Counted from the first letter of the stretch, positions 34,670-46,862 are shown. The stretch: 64,000 nt of DNA from Ceratorhiza oryzae-sativae (GCA_030998015.1 JARWMV010000247.1:124001-188000), one strand, 5' to 3'. Notes: generated from the letters alone by a model not told the origin. Numbers and translations are program-made.

Positions 34670-36900
34670 TCATATGATGCCCGTGACTCTCGATGTAGCT
34701 ATCCGCAAGTCGGTCCACGAGGCGTATCGACGTTGGACGTTACACATCGTCCAGATCTCGTTGAGTTTCTGGACCAGGTCGTTGCCGGCTGTTCCCATTT
34801 GGGCACATTCTCGTATGCCGAGTAATCTTTTTGAAATGGTATCACGGTCTTGTTCTTTATGGGCAGCAACTCCAGCCTATCAAAGCGACACGGCGTTGAG
34901 AGATAGGGATAGGTAGAAGCCTTGTAAGACTCACTATACACAATGGTATCAACAGAAAAATATCAGGCATACGCCCAGGCCTGACACCGCCTAGTAGCCT
35001 CATCATTTTCTTCATTGCTTTCTCAACACGCGTGTCATTGCTGGCGGCTCCACATATGCCCTAAAAGAATAGCTTTAGCATTATACAAACCTGCGGGAGA
35101 ACAAACACTCGCCATATAAAGATAGATATACATGATTTGCCTCCACGATTCATAGACCATGAGCCTCGCAACTATCAAATATGGGTCGGGAGATCCGTCC
35201 AAAATTGGTTCAAAGGAGGAGATTTCAGATTCAAGTTCCTGAATGATGCAAGGGTCGACGGACGGAACGGAATGTTCCAGCAACATGTTCATGCGTGCCA
35301 GCAAAACAAGGAACAGATCGGGTACCCCATTCATCCAATGAAGCCCAGTCAAGTTCAGGTCAACGACACGTTGACACGTTTCTGAGGTATATGAGGTGTC
35401 GTATTGAAAATGCATAGGTCGACCATTCATGAGACTCATCAGGATGTCCACAGCAGGGACGAGCCGAAGAGCGGGGTTAGGATGTAAAAGTTTGGCTGAC
35501 AGCTGAATAGGGGACCCAGGAGGCTCAGGACATACTTTTCGATATATCAGAGCAACTTTGCCGACGGACTTGATAGATTGAGAGAGGGGCTTCGTCAGGC
35601 ATTGTATGTATGCTGTCTGCCGAGTATAAGTAAAATATAGACCTTTGAAAACAACTTTGAAAAACAATTTATTCACCTCGGAGAAATACTCCAATGCCTC
35701 TAGCACATCATTCGCAGGCGCCTCGGGTGATGTTGCTGGGCTAGATATTGCTAGGACAAGCTTACGATTGAGGCAGTTCTCGAGCGCCTTTAGCGAAAAA
35801 TGGTTCTCAGAAGATATCACCAGCGATTTATCCAAAGAATCCATGATGATAGCAACGAGCATACTCGTGGAACGCGAATCAGCCGAGCTCACGTATCGTT
35901 TGATTAGTTGGTCTCTTTTTTGTTGTGCCACTTTTAAGGGCTCAAAGAACCTCTTCATGATCCACCGTAAATCTAAAAAGGTGAGCAACGCAGTCTAAAA
36001 AGTCGAGGAATGCGAACGTACGGCTAGACAAAATGAATGGTAAGGAATTGCTCGATGCGGTACGGTCTAAAGCAAGTCCGGGGCTGATCAGGCTCATAAC
36101 ACCCTCAACATCAGAGTCGTCCTCCTGGATCCTAGAGGTAGGGTACGAAAATACCGAGCGTGCGCCATTCGGGGTTGCCAAGGGAGCCGATTTCACAAGA
36201 ACTAGTTCCCTCTGAGAAGACCTTGGGCGATTAGCTCTTGGGGGCTGTTCCCCGGGATACCCAACGCCTCGGGAGAAAGAAATTTGGCCGAATTTACGTC
36301 GGGAAATTGTGAAAACCCACCATAGAGGCAGGCTTCCTCGCACGGAGCATTGTCAAGATGCGCGGCACTACCGAACGTTCCAAAGTCGGTGGGCCTAGAG
36401 GAGGAGTGTGTCCCATACGTTGCCGGTATGGCCGAGTGATTTGCCTGTGTCGTGCAGACCCTCCGAAAGCCAGTCGAGGGAACCAAGGTGGTCCGAGTCG
36501 GCAGGACTATCACTGAGATTCTCCGATAGCAGCTGGGCATCAATCGCAAAGGCGATTTGGGTTGGTTCAGCGTTGGGTGTTGATTGCGCAAAAGCCTGTG
36601 TAGGGAGGGGATCTGAGGACTCTCTTGAAGAGTTAGAGGCTGGCCTTGACGCGGTGAGCGTACTAGGGTTGTTTCGACGTTTCCGAGGTTTTGGTTGGGG
36701 ATTATCGAGGTGTGAGTAGCCAAGACATTCCATGCGGGCACGTTTACATCTGTGGCATGTAGGGCGAGTTTCGTCGCATTTCTTTCGCCTATGGAAAGCA
36801 TCGTCTTCAGATAACGGGGCGCAAACCCTCAGCCTGAGACGCGTTACCTGTTCTTACAAGTCAAACACCCACTTCTTGAACGAAGCCTTTTTTCGGACAT
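34670..36900 (-). CDS. Zn2Cys6 transcription factor, tandem paralogue A
   Basis: DNA-binding regulator with a C-terminal fungal transcription-factor domain. ATG 36898-36900 opens MSEKRLRSRSGCLTCKNR; an intron interrupts the cluster, which resumes RKKCDETRPTCHRCKRARMEC. The cysteine spacing is 2-6-6-2-6. A low-complexity linker follows, then SPGLALDRTASSNSLPFILSS and a long helical region (LRWIMKRFFEPLKVAQQKRD, LLHPNPALRLVPAVDILMSL, SPDPYLIVARLMVYESWRQI). The C-terminal exon is near 34980-34670 (MKKMMRLLGGVRPGRMPDIF, ASWTDLRIATSRVTGII) with TGA at 34670-34672. Intron sites and motifs parallel paralogue B just upstream. The join near 36420 is unclear (intron or one-base loss). The target genes are unknown. 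Confidence 0.75.
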
Positions 36901-37234
36901 GCGTGGGCGTATTCAAGGTGCTCTGATAGCACAAAGGCGGCGCGAGTGCAGGCGAAACAAGTTCTGGGTCGTGGCTCATTTGCCATGTGAGCCATCGCCG
37001 ACTGAGGCTGAACGGAATGTCACGTGATATATTTGATCAACCCCTGAAAACAAGGTGCGAGACCTGGACTGTCCCCGATCAAAAAAGCTAAGTTTGCCTG
37101 ACGAGCCAGAGGCACACGGTAGCATCATTCAGAGAATACGTTACAATAAGTTAGAAGAAGGCATCAACAACTCGGCAACATTCTACATGAAACCATATAT
37201 ATACACAATCCTTCGTCAACGTACCAAATCCATC
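36901..37234. other. spacer between paralogous regulators
   Basis: 334 bases between the stop of paralogue B and the start of paralogue A on the same strand. No gene; the promoter of A is expected here. Confidence 0.45.
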
Positions 37235-39507
37235 TCAAACATCGCTCGTCACCATCAAGCGAGCCGTTTGTAAATCGGCCCATACCGCAGGGCGCCCCTC
37301 GGATTCGGACATGGCCCACACCTCGTGTAGCATTCTTATACAATCATTCCTGGACGTAGCCAGCTGAGCGCATTCATGGACACTCGTCATACGCTGTTGA
37401 ATGACGAAGCGGTCGCGCGGCCTTCGAGCAGCCATGCCGGCCTAGATGAAAACTTCAGTCATACTGCAGCAAACGGACAGAAAAGGCTTACCACCATCAG
37501 CGGTGCGATCAAAAAGAAATCTGGCCGGCGCCCCGGTTTGACTCGATTCACGAGCTTCATGAATTTCTTGAGGGCCGATTCAACGCGTAGATCATCACTC
37601 GAAACACCCCGCAAGCCCTGCCAGTCTTTTGAGTAACGAAGCGACCGGTCGCAAACGAAGACGCTTACCATGTAAAGATAAATATACATAACCTGTTTCC
37701 AAGCTTCGTGCACCATCAACCTCATAAGTCGCAAGTGAGGATCAGGCGATTCATCTAGAACCGACTGAAAGCCGTCAATCACGGCCTCCATCTCTTGGAC
37801 AAGTCGATGATCCACGTTTGACCCAAACTCTTCTCGCAGTACGTTCATACGACCCAAGGTGAAAAGGAAAACGTCCGGAATACCATGTACGCGCTGCAGC
37901 CCAATCCCCCTGAGCTCAGAAACATCACTCGGGTATGTGGCGTCATACCGGAGGTACATTGGGCGGGAGGTGCACAGGCCAAGCAAGATATCCATAGCAG
38001 GAAAATGTCGAAGAGTGGGGTTGGGATGCAAAAGCTGAGCCAAGAGATTATATCGTGCTCCAGCTGGGTTGGGACAAACGACCTGATAGACGCGCGCCAA
38101 GTCCGCGAGAATCGTAAACTCGTATGACATGGGTCTTAAGCGACACTGTATAAGCACCATCTGTACGGAACCAATGAACGAGAGTGAATTCGATTGTATG
38201 TTAGCACTTACCTCCTGGACGTCGTACAAGACCTCCAAATTGTGATCGACGTGCAAACAGACTGATTGGTCTTGCCCAGACCCCAGAGTGAGTAGTTTAT
38301 TCTGCGTGCGACGATCGAGTGCTATCATGGCGGGCATTTGGTCAAACGTGACTCCCGGAGTTTTATCAAGGGAATCTAGAACGGTGGCAGCAAGCAATGT
38401 TCCACGACGGGAGTCATCCGAGGTCGCATATCGAAGAATGACAAACTCCTTCATCCAATGAGCGATCGTTAGGGGCTCGAACATGGTTCGCATCACCCAT
38501 CGAAAATCTGCCAACGTCGGTGAGTGCTAGGAAAAATCGAGAGCAACACAAACAACTTACAGCTAGAAAGGACAAAAGGTAAAGCATTACCCGAAGCATT
38601 CCGGTCTAGCGCCAAGGTGGACTTGAGCAAGCTCGCCATTCCCTCAGCTTCCGAATCATCGCTCGTTACCGAGGAACCATCGTCTGGTTCCGGATTTGAA
38701 GTACCAACTGATCCATGGCTGCTCGTGGCGAGGCTCACAAACGAGCCAAAACCGGTCTCGCTTCGATAAAAGGATGTCCTCCAGGACACGAGGCCTTCGG
38801 GCCCATCCTGGGTGAGCCTTGATCGAGGATCATCAACGGAGAACCAAGCAGGGACACTTTGCTCGGGGCAGCGGTGTATCTGTTCGCGCTCTCATAGTAG
38901 GCTTCCGAGGAGGTTCCTGCTGGACCAGAGCTGCCCCCCCACCAGAGAGGGTAGCTGCTGCTGGCATCGTGGGGGACGGGTATAGGCTGGGCCGGTGGAG
39001 GGCCTATATTTGGCACCCCGCTTGGCGCTGGTCCAGCGATTGGATTCATATATTGTCCAATGGTGCCGATCAAGGGCAGTGCCTCGCCAACAATCAAACG
39101 GTCGTTCGGTAACGGAGGGTGCATGGGAGGATAGGGGGGATCATAGGCAGTCTGGGGGGCATGAGCAGCAAAACCATGTGCGGGCGGCTGGGAGGGTCCA
39201 GCAACAGCGGGGGGAGGGTCCGGGGGAGCAAACACTGGAGACTTTACAGTCCGGGGTTTGCGAGGCTTCCGGACGGGATTATCAAGATAAGAGTATCCAA
39301 GACATTCCATATTCGCTCGCGTGCAGCGTTGACATACGGGTCGCGTCTCGTCGCATTTCTTGCGTCTGGATTAAAAGCGGGTTGAAAAAAAAATGGGTGA
39401 CAAAATGGCGCGCCAACATACCGATTTTTACAAGTGAGGCATCCGGTCTTGGAGCGACCACGTGCGTCGAGCATCTTGTGCGAAGATCGAGAGTCAAATG
39501 AGATCAT
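37235..39507 (-). CDS. Zn2Cys6 transcription factor, tandem paralogue B
   Basis: Same layout as paralogue A. ATG 39505-39507; zinc cluster GCLTCKNR, intron, RKKCDETRPVCQRCTRANMEC-type continuation (spacing 2-6-6-2-6). A Pro-rich linker (39230-38860) follows, then LALDRNASGNALPFVLSS, FRWVMRTMFEPLTIAHWMKE, LLHPNPTLRHFPAMDILLGL, SPDPHLRLMRLMVHEAWKQV and KPGRRPDFFLIAPL. The last exon ends WADLQTARLMVTSDV with its stop at 37235-37237. A frame change near 38840 again fits one missing base. A and B share motif order and intron sites, so they arose by tandem duplication. A later ATG at 39474 is possible. Confidence 0.75.
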
Positions 39508-39579
39508 CGATGGGAACTATAATCGGAAGATACACAAAACTCGCTGAGGCATAGGAGCAACGACCGAAATGAGCGAGCC

Positions 39580-39786
39580 GTGCTTCACGTGATCGGCGCC
39601 GAGCCCAAACAGGTGCAAACCACTGCGACCCACACAGCAGTGGCAATACTCATGGAGAACGAGCGTCGACTGGCCAAGAAACAGTACAAGGTGTCGAGTT
39701 TGGGTGGTCCCCAAGGTCAATGGGAAAACTCAGTTGCCCACTCTGCCACAGTCAACGCCTACTACCTTTCTCCGAATGCTGCATAA
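39580..39786 (+). pseudogene. short fragment faintly like an M13 metallopeptidase
   Basis: Open to TAA at 39784-39786. Its end, WENSVAHSATVNAYYLSPNA, recalls the stretch of M13 (neprilysin-like) peptidases in which VNAYY and a Pro/Asn turn precede the conserved exit of the fold. No HEXXH zinc site or other M13 region is present, so this is at most a remnant and may be chance. Confidence 0.2.
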
Positions 39787-41314
39787 GCCCGCGTTCGCTG
39801 CGGGCAGAGCGCAGCCGACATCTCCTTTCGGCCCACCCATCGCCGAGCGCACTCTTCTAGGTCTTCGCAGGCGCCCCTAAGCTTACAGCAAATTATGTCT
39901 CAGTCACCCATTTCACGTACGCCTGCTCGCGGCCAGAGTAGCCGATCAGTCCTAAAGATCTACAGGCTGAGCAGTCTCGGCACAGCAATCAAGAGATCGA
40001 TAATAGACTTACCAATCTAACCCTTTTGATCCCCATTACAAACCTGGCGTGGCTTTGATATGCATATTTGATGGATTCGACCATTGGTCAAACCGTGGGC
40101 AAGGTAGGTATCCGAATTCCTGGAGCACTCAAGAAGACACATAGTTCAAAGGGTCAAGTCGACCAGGCAATCATTTGATTGCCCTCCCAATCCAAGTTTA
40201 AACCATCGCCGAACCTGAGAGTGGAGGACATGCGCCCACTAATTGCGAATAAACGCGAATCGCCCTTCCAGCCGACGAGGATGGACTCCAATGACAAGTT
40301 GGGGGCTCGATTTGTCCACGGTTTGACCGGGGTTGTTTAAGAATGATGTGGAACTGGACATGAGAGTGCGGGGACGCTTTGTGTCAAGCTAATAATTTGG
40401 ACAGATAACAAGTCCCAGGCCGAGTTGCCCGAGAGTTGTTTCCAACTTTGCTCGAATAAACTCGGAACAATCTATTTTCGATCCAAAGAAACAAGGTCCC
40501 ACGCTCCCCAGGCTTTTACGAAAAAAAATCATCAGTAAGCTCAAATAAGTGGTACACCAAGTAACATACCGTTTCATGAGACGCCGCCCTCTGTCTTGGT
40601 CTTAGGGTTTGGGACAGCAATCGCGAAAATACGAGTCTCAAAAGTGGATTGTCCAGGATCCCTTGATTCGATTTTACTCACCCAACTCGTCGCGTTCTTT
40701 AGGCCCGGGATGTCGATGGAGCAGTATGGCATGACGGATCAGTTCCCACCAGACTTCCAATCTAGAGTCTCTTTTTGGTTCGGTCAGTCGTTGCAGCTAC
40801 AAGCTCTAGTGGAAGGTGCGCTAAGAATCTATCAATTTTACCCCAAACTGCCTCGGGTTCGACGGTGGTGGAATCGGATAGGTAAGGAGGCCTCCAAACA
40901 CGTGATACTGTGCAGTACCCAACCACTCCTAAACAAATCTCTAACAACTTGACTGACATCACTTCCTCCTAAAAATACTCTCCGTTACAGGTTCTTGATC
41001 GCGAAATGGCAATTTCAAAACTATTTTGGCTCTCATTAGCACATGTTTAGACTGGTATGATGGTACCTCGAAATATAATGACACTTGCTAATCCCCGACA
41101 CCCGCTCGAGACCAAATTCAGACTTTTCAATGGTATAAATCGCATGTGAAATGGCGTGGAATACATAATCAAATAATTGTCCATTGTACAAAATATCCTG
41201 GCGCTCCTAGCCCCCAGCTTTTGTCCGCTGCCCAGAGTCCTTTGCCTAGGGCCATCAAAATGCCTCACAAATCAATCATGCCCAAGAACCTATGCAAAGC
41301 AATCCGTGACTACT
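39787..41314. other. gene-free stretch
   Basis: No supported gene. Short open stretches show no family motif. Confidence 0.35.
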
Positions 41315-42199
41315 CTAATATCTCCAACGCCCCCACTGGTACGTTCTCCGTCCGAAAATGTTGGTCGTTGAAGCAGCTGTAGCGGTATCCGTCGGAAGGC
41401 TCGTAATAGTGACCTAGAAGCAAATGACGTCAGTTTCACGTTCAGCCACCACATTGAAGCACTGTAGCGATTTTCAGGGGGAAAACTAGGGAAATTGTTC
41501 GGAGGCGCGTGGAAATTGGATTTGCGCGGTCCGAGTGCGTCCGGCGAAATTACGGCACCACGAGGGCGCACGAGAGACGATAAGCGATACACGTACCGTA
41601 ACGGTGTCAGTACCGAAGGGATCGGTGGGAGCGTCGGTGGGTGTCGTTGCGAGCGGATCAGAAGTGGTGATACCCGCAGAGTCTGTGAAGCCAAAGATAT
41701 CCGTTGACGTGGCGCTGTTTGTAATGGTTGCGGAGGGATCGAAGGTTTGAGTTGGGACAGTGGGGATCGAATCGGTTGGGATGCTTGTGTCGGAAGGGAT
41801 GGAGGTATCAGTAGGGAGGTCGGTGGAAAAGGTGTCGGTGGGGAGGGTAATGGAGAAAGTGTCGGTGGGGAGGGTAAAGGTATCGGTCGGGATGATAACG
41901 GTGTCGGTCGGGATCTAGAACATCGGTCAGGAGAAGAAAAGGGCGCTATTTTAGATACACACAGCCGAAGTGTCGGGCCCGCATGCAGTGACAGTCACCG
42001 TATGGGTTTTTGTCTTTGTCTTTGTGATCGTCTTGGTTGCTCCTCCGCCCTGAAATATCGAAATGAGAGCACAATCACTTGCGAGCTGCCTGAAACGCAC
42101 CTTGTGAACCAACATTGTTATCTGAGTCGTGACGAGTTCATAGTTGGCTTGGACGGCGACTGCAGCGCCAAGAACCACGAAGAGAGCGGAGCACTTCAT
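41315..42199 (-). CDS. secreted Thr/Pro-rich repeat protein
   Basis: Probably secreted or cell-wall associated and heavily O-glycosylated. ATG 42197-42199 starts a signal peptide (MKCSALFVVLGAAVAVQA). Exon 2 gives TKTITKTKTKTHTVTVTACG. Exon 3 is a Thr/Ser/Pro/Asp repeat built on PTDT units (IPTDTVIIPTDTF, LPTDTFSI, LPTDTSIPSDTSIPTDS). Exon 4 ends NIFGRRTYQWGRWRY with TAG at 41315-41317. Three GT-AG introns fit with phases preserved. The C-terminus is basic and aromatic rather than hydrophobic, so a GPI anchor is not evident. The function is unknown; such proteins are often adhesins or wall components. Confidence 0.6.
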
Positions 42200-44520
42200 C
42201 TCTGCAGCGAGCAAGACTTCTCACGAGATCGGTCAGCGGCGGAGGATGCAGGGGCCTATCGAGGAGGGGGCACATCACCCGATGAGCGTCATCCAGCTTT
42301 TATCTTCCAGGGTGAGGGCCGGACATATAAAGAAGGCATTCTCCAGATGAATCTGACGCGCTGGATGTGCCCCCGAACTGACCTGACGATCACTCCGCAG
42401 CTGAGAACGTTCGACGTGGCAAAGCCGAGGCGCACTACCAAGATTCGCCATATGCGAGCGCTTCTTCGGCGAGTGACACACGGAGAATGTGACGTGCACG
42501 TGGTTCATCTCCGGCGACGGGCGATCGCACCCGTCATATAGTGCATGGACAAGCGGTGTCCTCGTCGTGGGACATGTTGGCCGGGGAGAACAAGGGCACT
42601 GTTCGACGCAGCGGTGATAGCGGCGGCTGGTGGCCAGACCAGGGGTGGGTAGGCGACCACCGTCCGCCTTCCGGAGATCATTTCTCGGCATCCAAAATGC
42701 CCAGCATCCAGGTTCATCAGCCAGACGAATAAGGCAAGTATAAAACTACCGACGAGATCGCTCTCAGTTGCGTCGACACCCGTGGCCTCTGCATCCTAGC
42801 CTGCGACAGTGCCCGTCGATGTGTGAAACAGGACCGGCGTGGGCGACTTCCAATACACACATCCACGAAGAACTTCCGAGCTGACCGCGTGTTGCCGGCT
42901 CCACTCTCCGGTTCGCTAGCCTGGGATGGGCCGAGTCTACCGAGATCTTTTCGCCTACTCACGCGGTCCAGTCAGGTGCGCGAGGAAGTCGGTAGAAGCC
43001 TAAAAAATACTATCTGGAGCCATTTAGGGATGATTGCATGCCCGCAGTCGAATTCAGGCCATCTCAGAGTTAAGAAACTCGAGACGACGCCTTGGTGAAT
43101 CGGGGGAATCCGAATTCACCGAAATTCTGTCAGTTGAAGGCGAAGAGCTGAGTGACAGAGGACGCTTGTGGAGAAAATGTGTCACGTGAACTGTTGGGAA
43201 CAAATCCAATCATCCACATGTCAACAACGATCGTAATGGACCTCATTCAAATAATTAGTATATTGCCGAGATATGCTGTGATACGCAAGTAACGTTCGGC
43301 TACGTGACGGAAACAATACATCGGTTTGGGGATTTGCATGGCATCCAAAGGAGATATGCGCATGCACTCATCCTGAAAAGGTTCTACTAACACCGGATGA
43401 TAGAGAGTTGGTTGCCCCCCCCATTCTGTCCGCTATTTATGAGTATGGAACAGGTATATGTCTTGAACCAAGGGTTCCGGGCATCTCCTGACTCCGACTT
43501 GACCCTAGCCTAACTACCAATCGTATTCTACGATTCGTTTGCGAGTTAATGTCTAATTATAACAGACGAACCTCCCCTCGCTCATTCTGAGGGGATCTAT
43601 TTCAACAAATTCGAGAATGGCGCCTCGCCTACACAAGCCAACTCAGACAATTCACGCTTATCTTGATTGTGCCAAGCTGAACGCATTGACTTCATGGTCC
43701 ACAAAATTCTACTCTGAGAGCGCCATCGAGAAGAGCCCTACATGATTCAAAGCATATTCCGGTGAAGATCTTGGATGCTTTTGATAACGTACCTTGGGAA
43801 ACCTACGGAATCGGGGTTGAATGTTTAGCCGGGATACGAACACGCATTTTTCTTGTCTTTTTGGTATCCAGCGAAGTTAATCTTGACCGCATTGAACAAC
43901 AAGGTTGCGCCCATTGTTGTATGAGCGAAAGCATGGTGGTACGCCAGACGTCAGGCTCAATTACTGTGTTGTCTGTAGGCTTCAAAGCAAAAAAGGTAGA
44001 TAGATCACCGACGCATACTAAGTAGGTATCTTATAGCGCAAATATATCCGCCGTAATATATCGACGCAAAAAAGGATATGTAAAGTCGACGAGAAGACCT
44101 GCAGTCGATTTACGCTAACTTGTGTCGCTAATTGCTTCACAACCTCCCCCATAGGCGTACTCTGCATCAAGGTGCGCGAGAGCGTTAGTAGCACAGCGTT
44201 TGGTTGAAACCTACTTGAATATACGCCATGATGACAAGATATTCCTAGTATGACTCTCAGTTGCCGCTGATCGCTCCAAGCTCCCATGATCTTTGGAAAA
44301 TAAGATGACGAACATGTGCCGAAGAAATCAGTTACGATTTCATATGCTGTTGCGGTACGATCCCGGCCTTGAGGCCCTAAAACCAAGTCACATTGGGGTA
44401 TGCTATCTCTGTAGAGGTGACCGCCGTTCAGGACGTTCCCCTCTACTCCGTTAGTTCGATGTCAAAAACCTCCTATGTCAGTGCCATCAGGAGTTCCATT
44501 TGGCATGTTGACGTTATCGT
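42200..44520. other. long intergenic region, no recognised gene
   Basis: 2.3 kb upstream of both the secreted-protein gene (-) and the BTB gene (+). A minus-strand open stretch at 44018-44386 (RFQPNAVLLTLSRTLMQSTP) looks mildly coding, but I cannot assign it. Confidence 0.35.
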
Positions 44521-45351
44521 ATGCAGTCTATGGCTAGTCCTTTACCTTCCGCAACAAGAGCCTCGGACGTCGCATCGACTTCGCTAAAGGTCTCAATGGA
44601 TGAAATATCCATCTCAGTATCCACTCGATTCAACCCTCAGGAACATGATATGCGAGATGCGGACGTGATCTTAGTATCAAGCGATCAAGTCTATTTTTAT
44701 ACGCACCGTTCCCTCCTTTTGCGTCACTCGGATAATTGCTTTGGTTCGCTCTTGCCTCAGAACGAAACATCACAGACGGGCGCACAGCGATCTCCTATCC
44801 CGCATCAATCTCTGTCGCCCATAATAGTGGCCGCACGATATTCGTCGGACGTGCTCAACATAATTCTGCATTTTTTATACGGAATCTCTATGCAAACGTC
44901 TTGGCTGTCACCCTCAACACTTTGCGAAGCGACCGCGGCACTATTTTCTTTAGGATTAAATTTGTCCAAAATCTATAGTCCCTACTCCGAAGCCCATACG
45001 CTTTTTCTTCAAGCGGCAAGAGCAGAGCCGTTGCGCATGTATGCAGTCGCCGGACAGCATGAACTGGAAGATTTGGCCATCGAAGCGAGTAGGTTCACTC
45101 TTGGTACATGTCCTACTCATGTATCAGAGGAGTTGTCGATACAAATGGGTCCGGTGTACCTCAAAAGGCTTTTCTGTAGGGACCTGATTTCTCCGACCTT
45201 TGGGCCAGCCAACTCTCTGATATTGCTTTCAAGCTCTTCATCTTGACCGTGCGGACGCACTTAGGCGCATTATTCAACGCTCCCCAAATCTTGACCGAGT
45301 GGGACACAACCCTCCCTGTAACGAGAGGATGAAAAAGAGGGTATCCCACAT
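44521..45351 (+). pseudogene. BTB/POZ-domain protein, 5' part, disrupted by copia
   Basis: BTB proteins dimerise and often act as cullin-3 adaptors; the role here is unknown. ATG 44521. The BTB fold begins at DMRDADVILVSSDQVYFYTH-RSLLL and continues ILHFLYG; helical SPSTLCEATAALFSLGLNLS follows. A 58-nt intron (45176-45233) joins YLKRLF to SLHLDRADALRRIIQRS. The exon runs to RMKKRVSH, where a copia element enters within the His-Ile codons. Adding 45234-45351 and 50328-50496 to exon 1 gives 942 nt, exactly 314 codons with the stop, so the gene was intact until the insertion. Confidence 0.85.
45347..45351. repeat. 5-bp target-site duplication of copia element, left copy
   Basis: CACAT immediately before the 5' LTR; repeated at 50323-50327. 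Confidence 0.92.
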
Positions 45352-45643
45352 TGTTGAATTTACAATCATATGCGTGTATGTATGCGCATATTTGTTTCTG
45401 TTTCGTATCCCCCCTCTCTGATATCATGCGCGAGTTCGCGGGAATCCCCCTTCTTCTTCCTTAGTTCTCTACCTTCGTAGTTGAGCTAAGGTATCGTATT
45501 TTCTTTCTTTTCTCATGTATTCTATTCACACTGTACTCTATAGTACGATTTGTATCTTAGGTACAGTATATACAGTTCTCTACCTTCGTAGTTGAGCTAA
45601 ATACGATTTGTATCTTAGCCACAAGTTACCTCCCTGCGTGAGA
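45352..45643 (+). repeat. 5' LTR of copia element
   Basis: 292 bp, starting TGTTGAATTT and ending CTGCGTGAGA. It matches 50031-50322 base for base as far as I can read. It ends in GA rather than the usual CA. It holds an internal repeat: AGTTCTCTACCTTCG with TTGAGCTAA occurs twice, followed by an ACGATTTGTATCTTAG pair. Confidence 0.95.
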
Positions 45644-45656
45644 GGTTATGAGCCCC
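45644..45656 (+). other. primer binding site, half initiator-Met tRNA type
   Basis: GGTTATGAGCCCC directly after the LTR is complementary to an anticodon stem-loop of initiator tRNA-Met (GGGGCUCAUAACC), the primer type known for Drosophila copia, whose site begins GGTTATGGGCCC. The gag ATG (45648-45650) lies inside it. Confidence 0.8.
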
Positions 45657-46862
45657 GCAGCCTCTACTAGTACGAAACCAGAGAGCCCCGTCGACCCGGT
45701 AACAGTCCCGCCAGCGATGTCTTCGAGCCACAAGCCGAGCTACTTGAGCAAGAAGTCGCTCGATGTTCCCGCTCTGAAGAGCGACGGATCTAATTACACG
45801 GCATGGAAATTTCGTCAGCAAATGGTCCTACGCCTACGAGGCCTAGAGGACATCGTTCTCGGAGTCGAGAAACCCCCGGCTGAACTCACCGATGCCGATG
45901 CCAAAGACAAATCAAGGTCGAGCGAATATACTGAATCCCTAGCCGAGTGGCTAAAACGCGATCAAGAGGCTCTCGCCCAGATCGCATTGGCGATGGAAGA
46001 TGAGGCGCTAGCCGATATCGTCGAGGCCGAAACATCGCAAGAGGCGTGGACGCGAGTCGTCGAAAGGTGGGAAGGGAAGGGAGCTCAATCGATATCCTTC
46101 CTGTACCACCAACTAGTCAATACGAAGATCGAAGAAGATCATGACATTACCGCGGGTATAAATTCCCTCCGTACGATCGCTTCGAAGATGAAAACACTAG
46201 GCGAACCGATTAGCGACTCTATGCTCGCTCAAATTATAATGAATGCGTTACCTCCATCGTATGCCGTCGTCAGCACGGTCATCCAGACGTCGAATCAATC
46301 GGGTTCAATTACCTCCGATTTAGTTATAAAGGCCGCATTAGCCGAGGAAGAGCGTCGCAAGAAGGGTCTTGGACTCACCGCGATGTTCACGAGCATTGCC
46401 AAGGGCAAAACTGCGACGTCGAAGGCCAAGGAACAGCAGTCCAGGCAGAGCCCTAAGACCTGTTCCAATTGCGGCAAGCCCGGACACTTAAGGGCTAAAT
46501 GCTGGGCGAAAGGAGGTGGTGCAGAGGGCCAAGGACCGTTCCAAAAGCGGCAGTCGCCGAAAGATAAAGGGAAAGACAGGGAGAAACCCAAATCCGGTGA
46601 TGCGAAACCAAAAGTCGAATCAGCGCAGATCGCGACGACATTTGTAGCTACGGACGACGTACCAGAGATACCGACGCTATATGCGCTACCCGTAGTCGAT
46701 GAAGAGACAGCCGCGCACTATTGGCTGATCGACTCAGGGGCATCTCGTCACATGACCCCTCAGCGCGAATGGTTTTCGATTTACCGGTCCCTTGTACCTC
46801 CGGTCCCGGTTCGAGTCGGCGACGGAACCAAGATATATGCGGTCGGCATTGGCCGGATCTAG
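45648..46862 (+). CDS. copia Gag and protease start
   Basis: 404 codons to a TAG at 46860-46862. The N-terminal Gag part has LKSDGSNYTAWKFRQQMV, a common start of copia Gag domains. A CCHC zinc knuckle (CSNCGKPGHLRAKC, about 46460-46502) binds RNA. The aspartic protease active site DSGAS (about 46731) follows in WLIDSGASRHMT. The frame then stops inside the protease fold; homologous sequence continues in the -1 frame. ATG 45648 sits within the primer site and the next in-frame ATG is 45717-45719, so the true start is uncertain. Confidence 0.9.
   Translation: MSPAASTSTKPESPVDPVTVPPAMSSSHKPSYLSKKSLDVPALKSDGSNYTAWKFRQQMVLRLRGLEDIVLGVEKPPAELTDADAKDKSRSSEYTESLAEWLKRDQEALAQIALAMEDEALADIVEAETSQEAWTRVVERWEGKGAQSISFLYHQLVNTKIEEDHDITAGINSLRTIASKMKTLGEPISDSMLAQIIMNALPPSYAVVSTVIQTSNQSGSITSDLVIKAALAEEERRKKGLGLTAMFTSIAKGKTATSKAKEQQSRQSPKTCSNCGKPGHLRAKCWAKGGGAEGQGPFQKRQSPKDKGKDREKPKSGDAKPKVESAQIATTFVATDDVPEIPTLYALPVVDEETAAHYWLIDSGASRHMTPQREWFSIYRSLVPPVPVRVGDGTKIYAVGIGRI

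Noticed and set aside
41747..42541. Plus-strand 264-codon frame rich in Gly and Glu
   Set aside because: It is antisense to the Thr/Pro repeat and signal peptide of the secreted protein on the minus strand; its composition reflects that repeat.
46721..46855. First 45 codons of the long open frame that contains copia Pol
   Set aside because: They overlap Gag-protease in another frame and show no protease similarity; the true Pol sequence enters this frame at about 46856.
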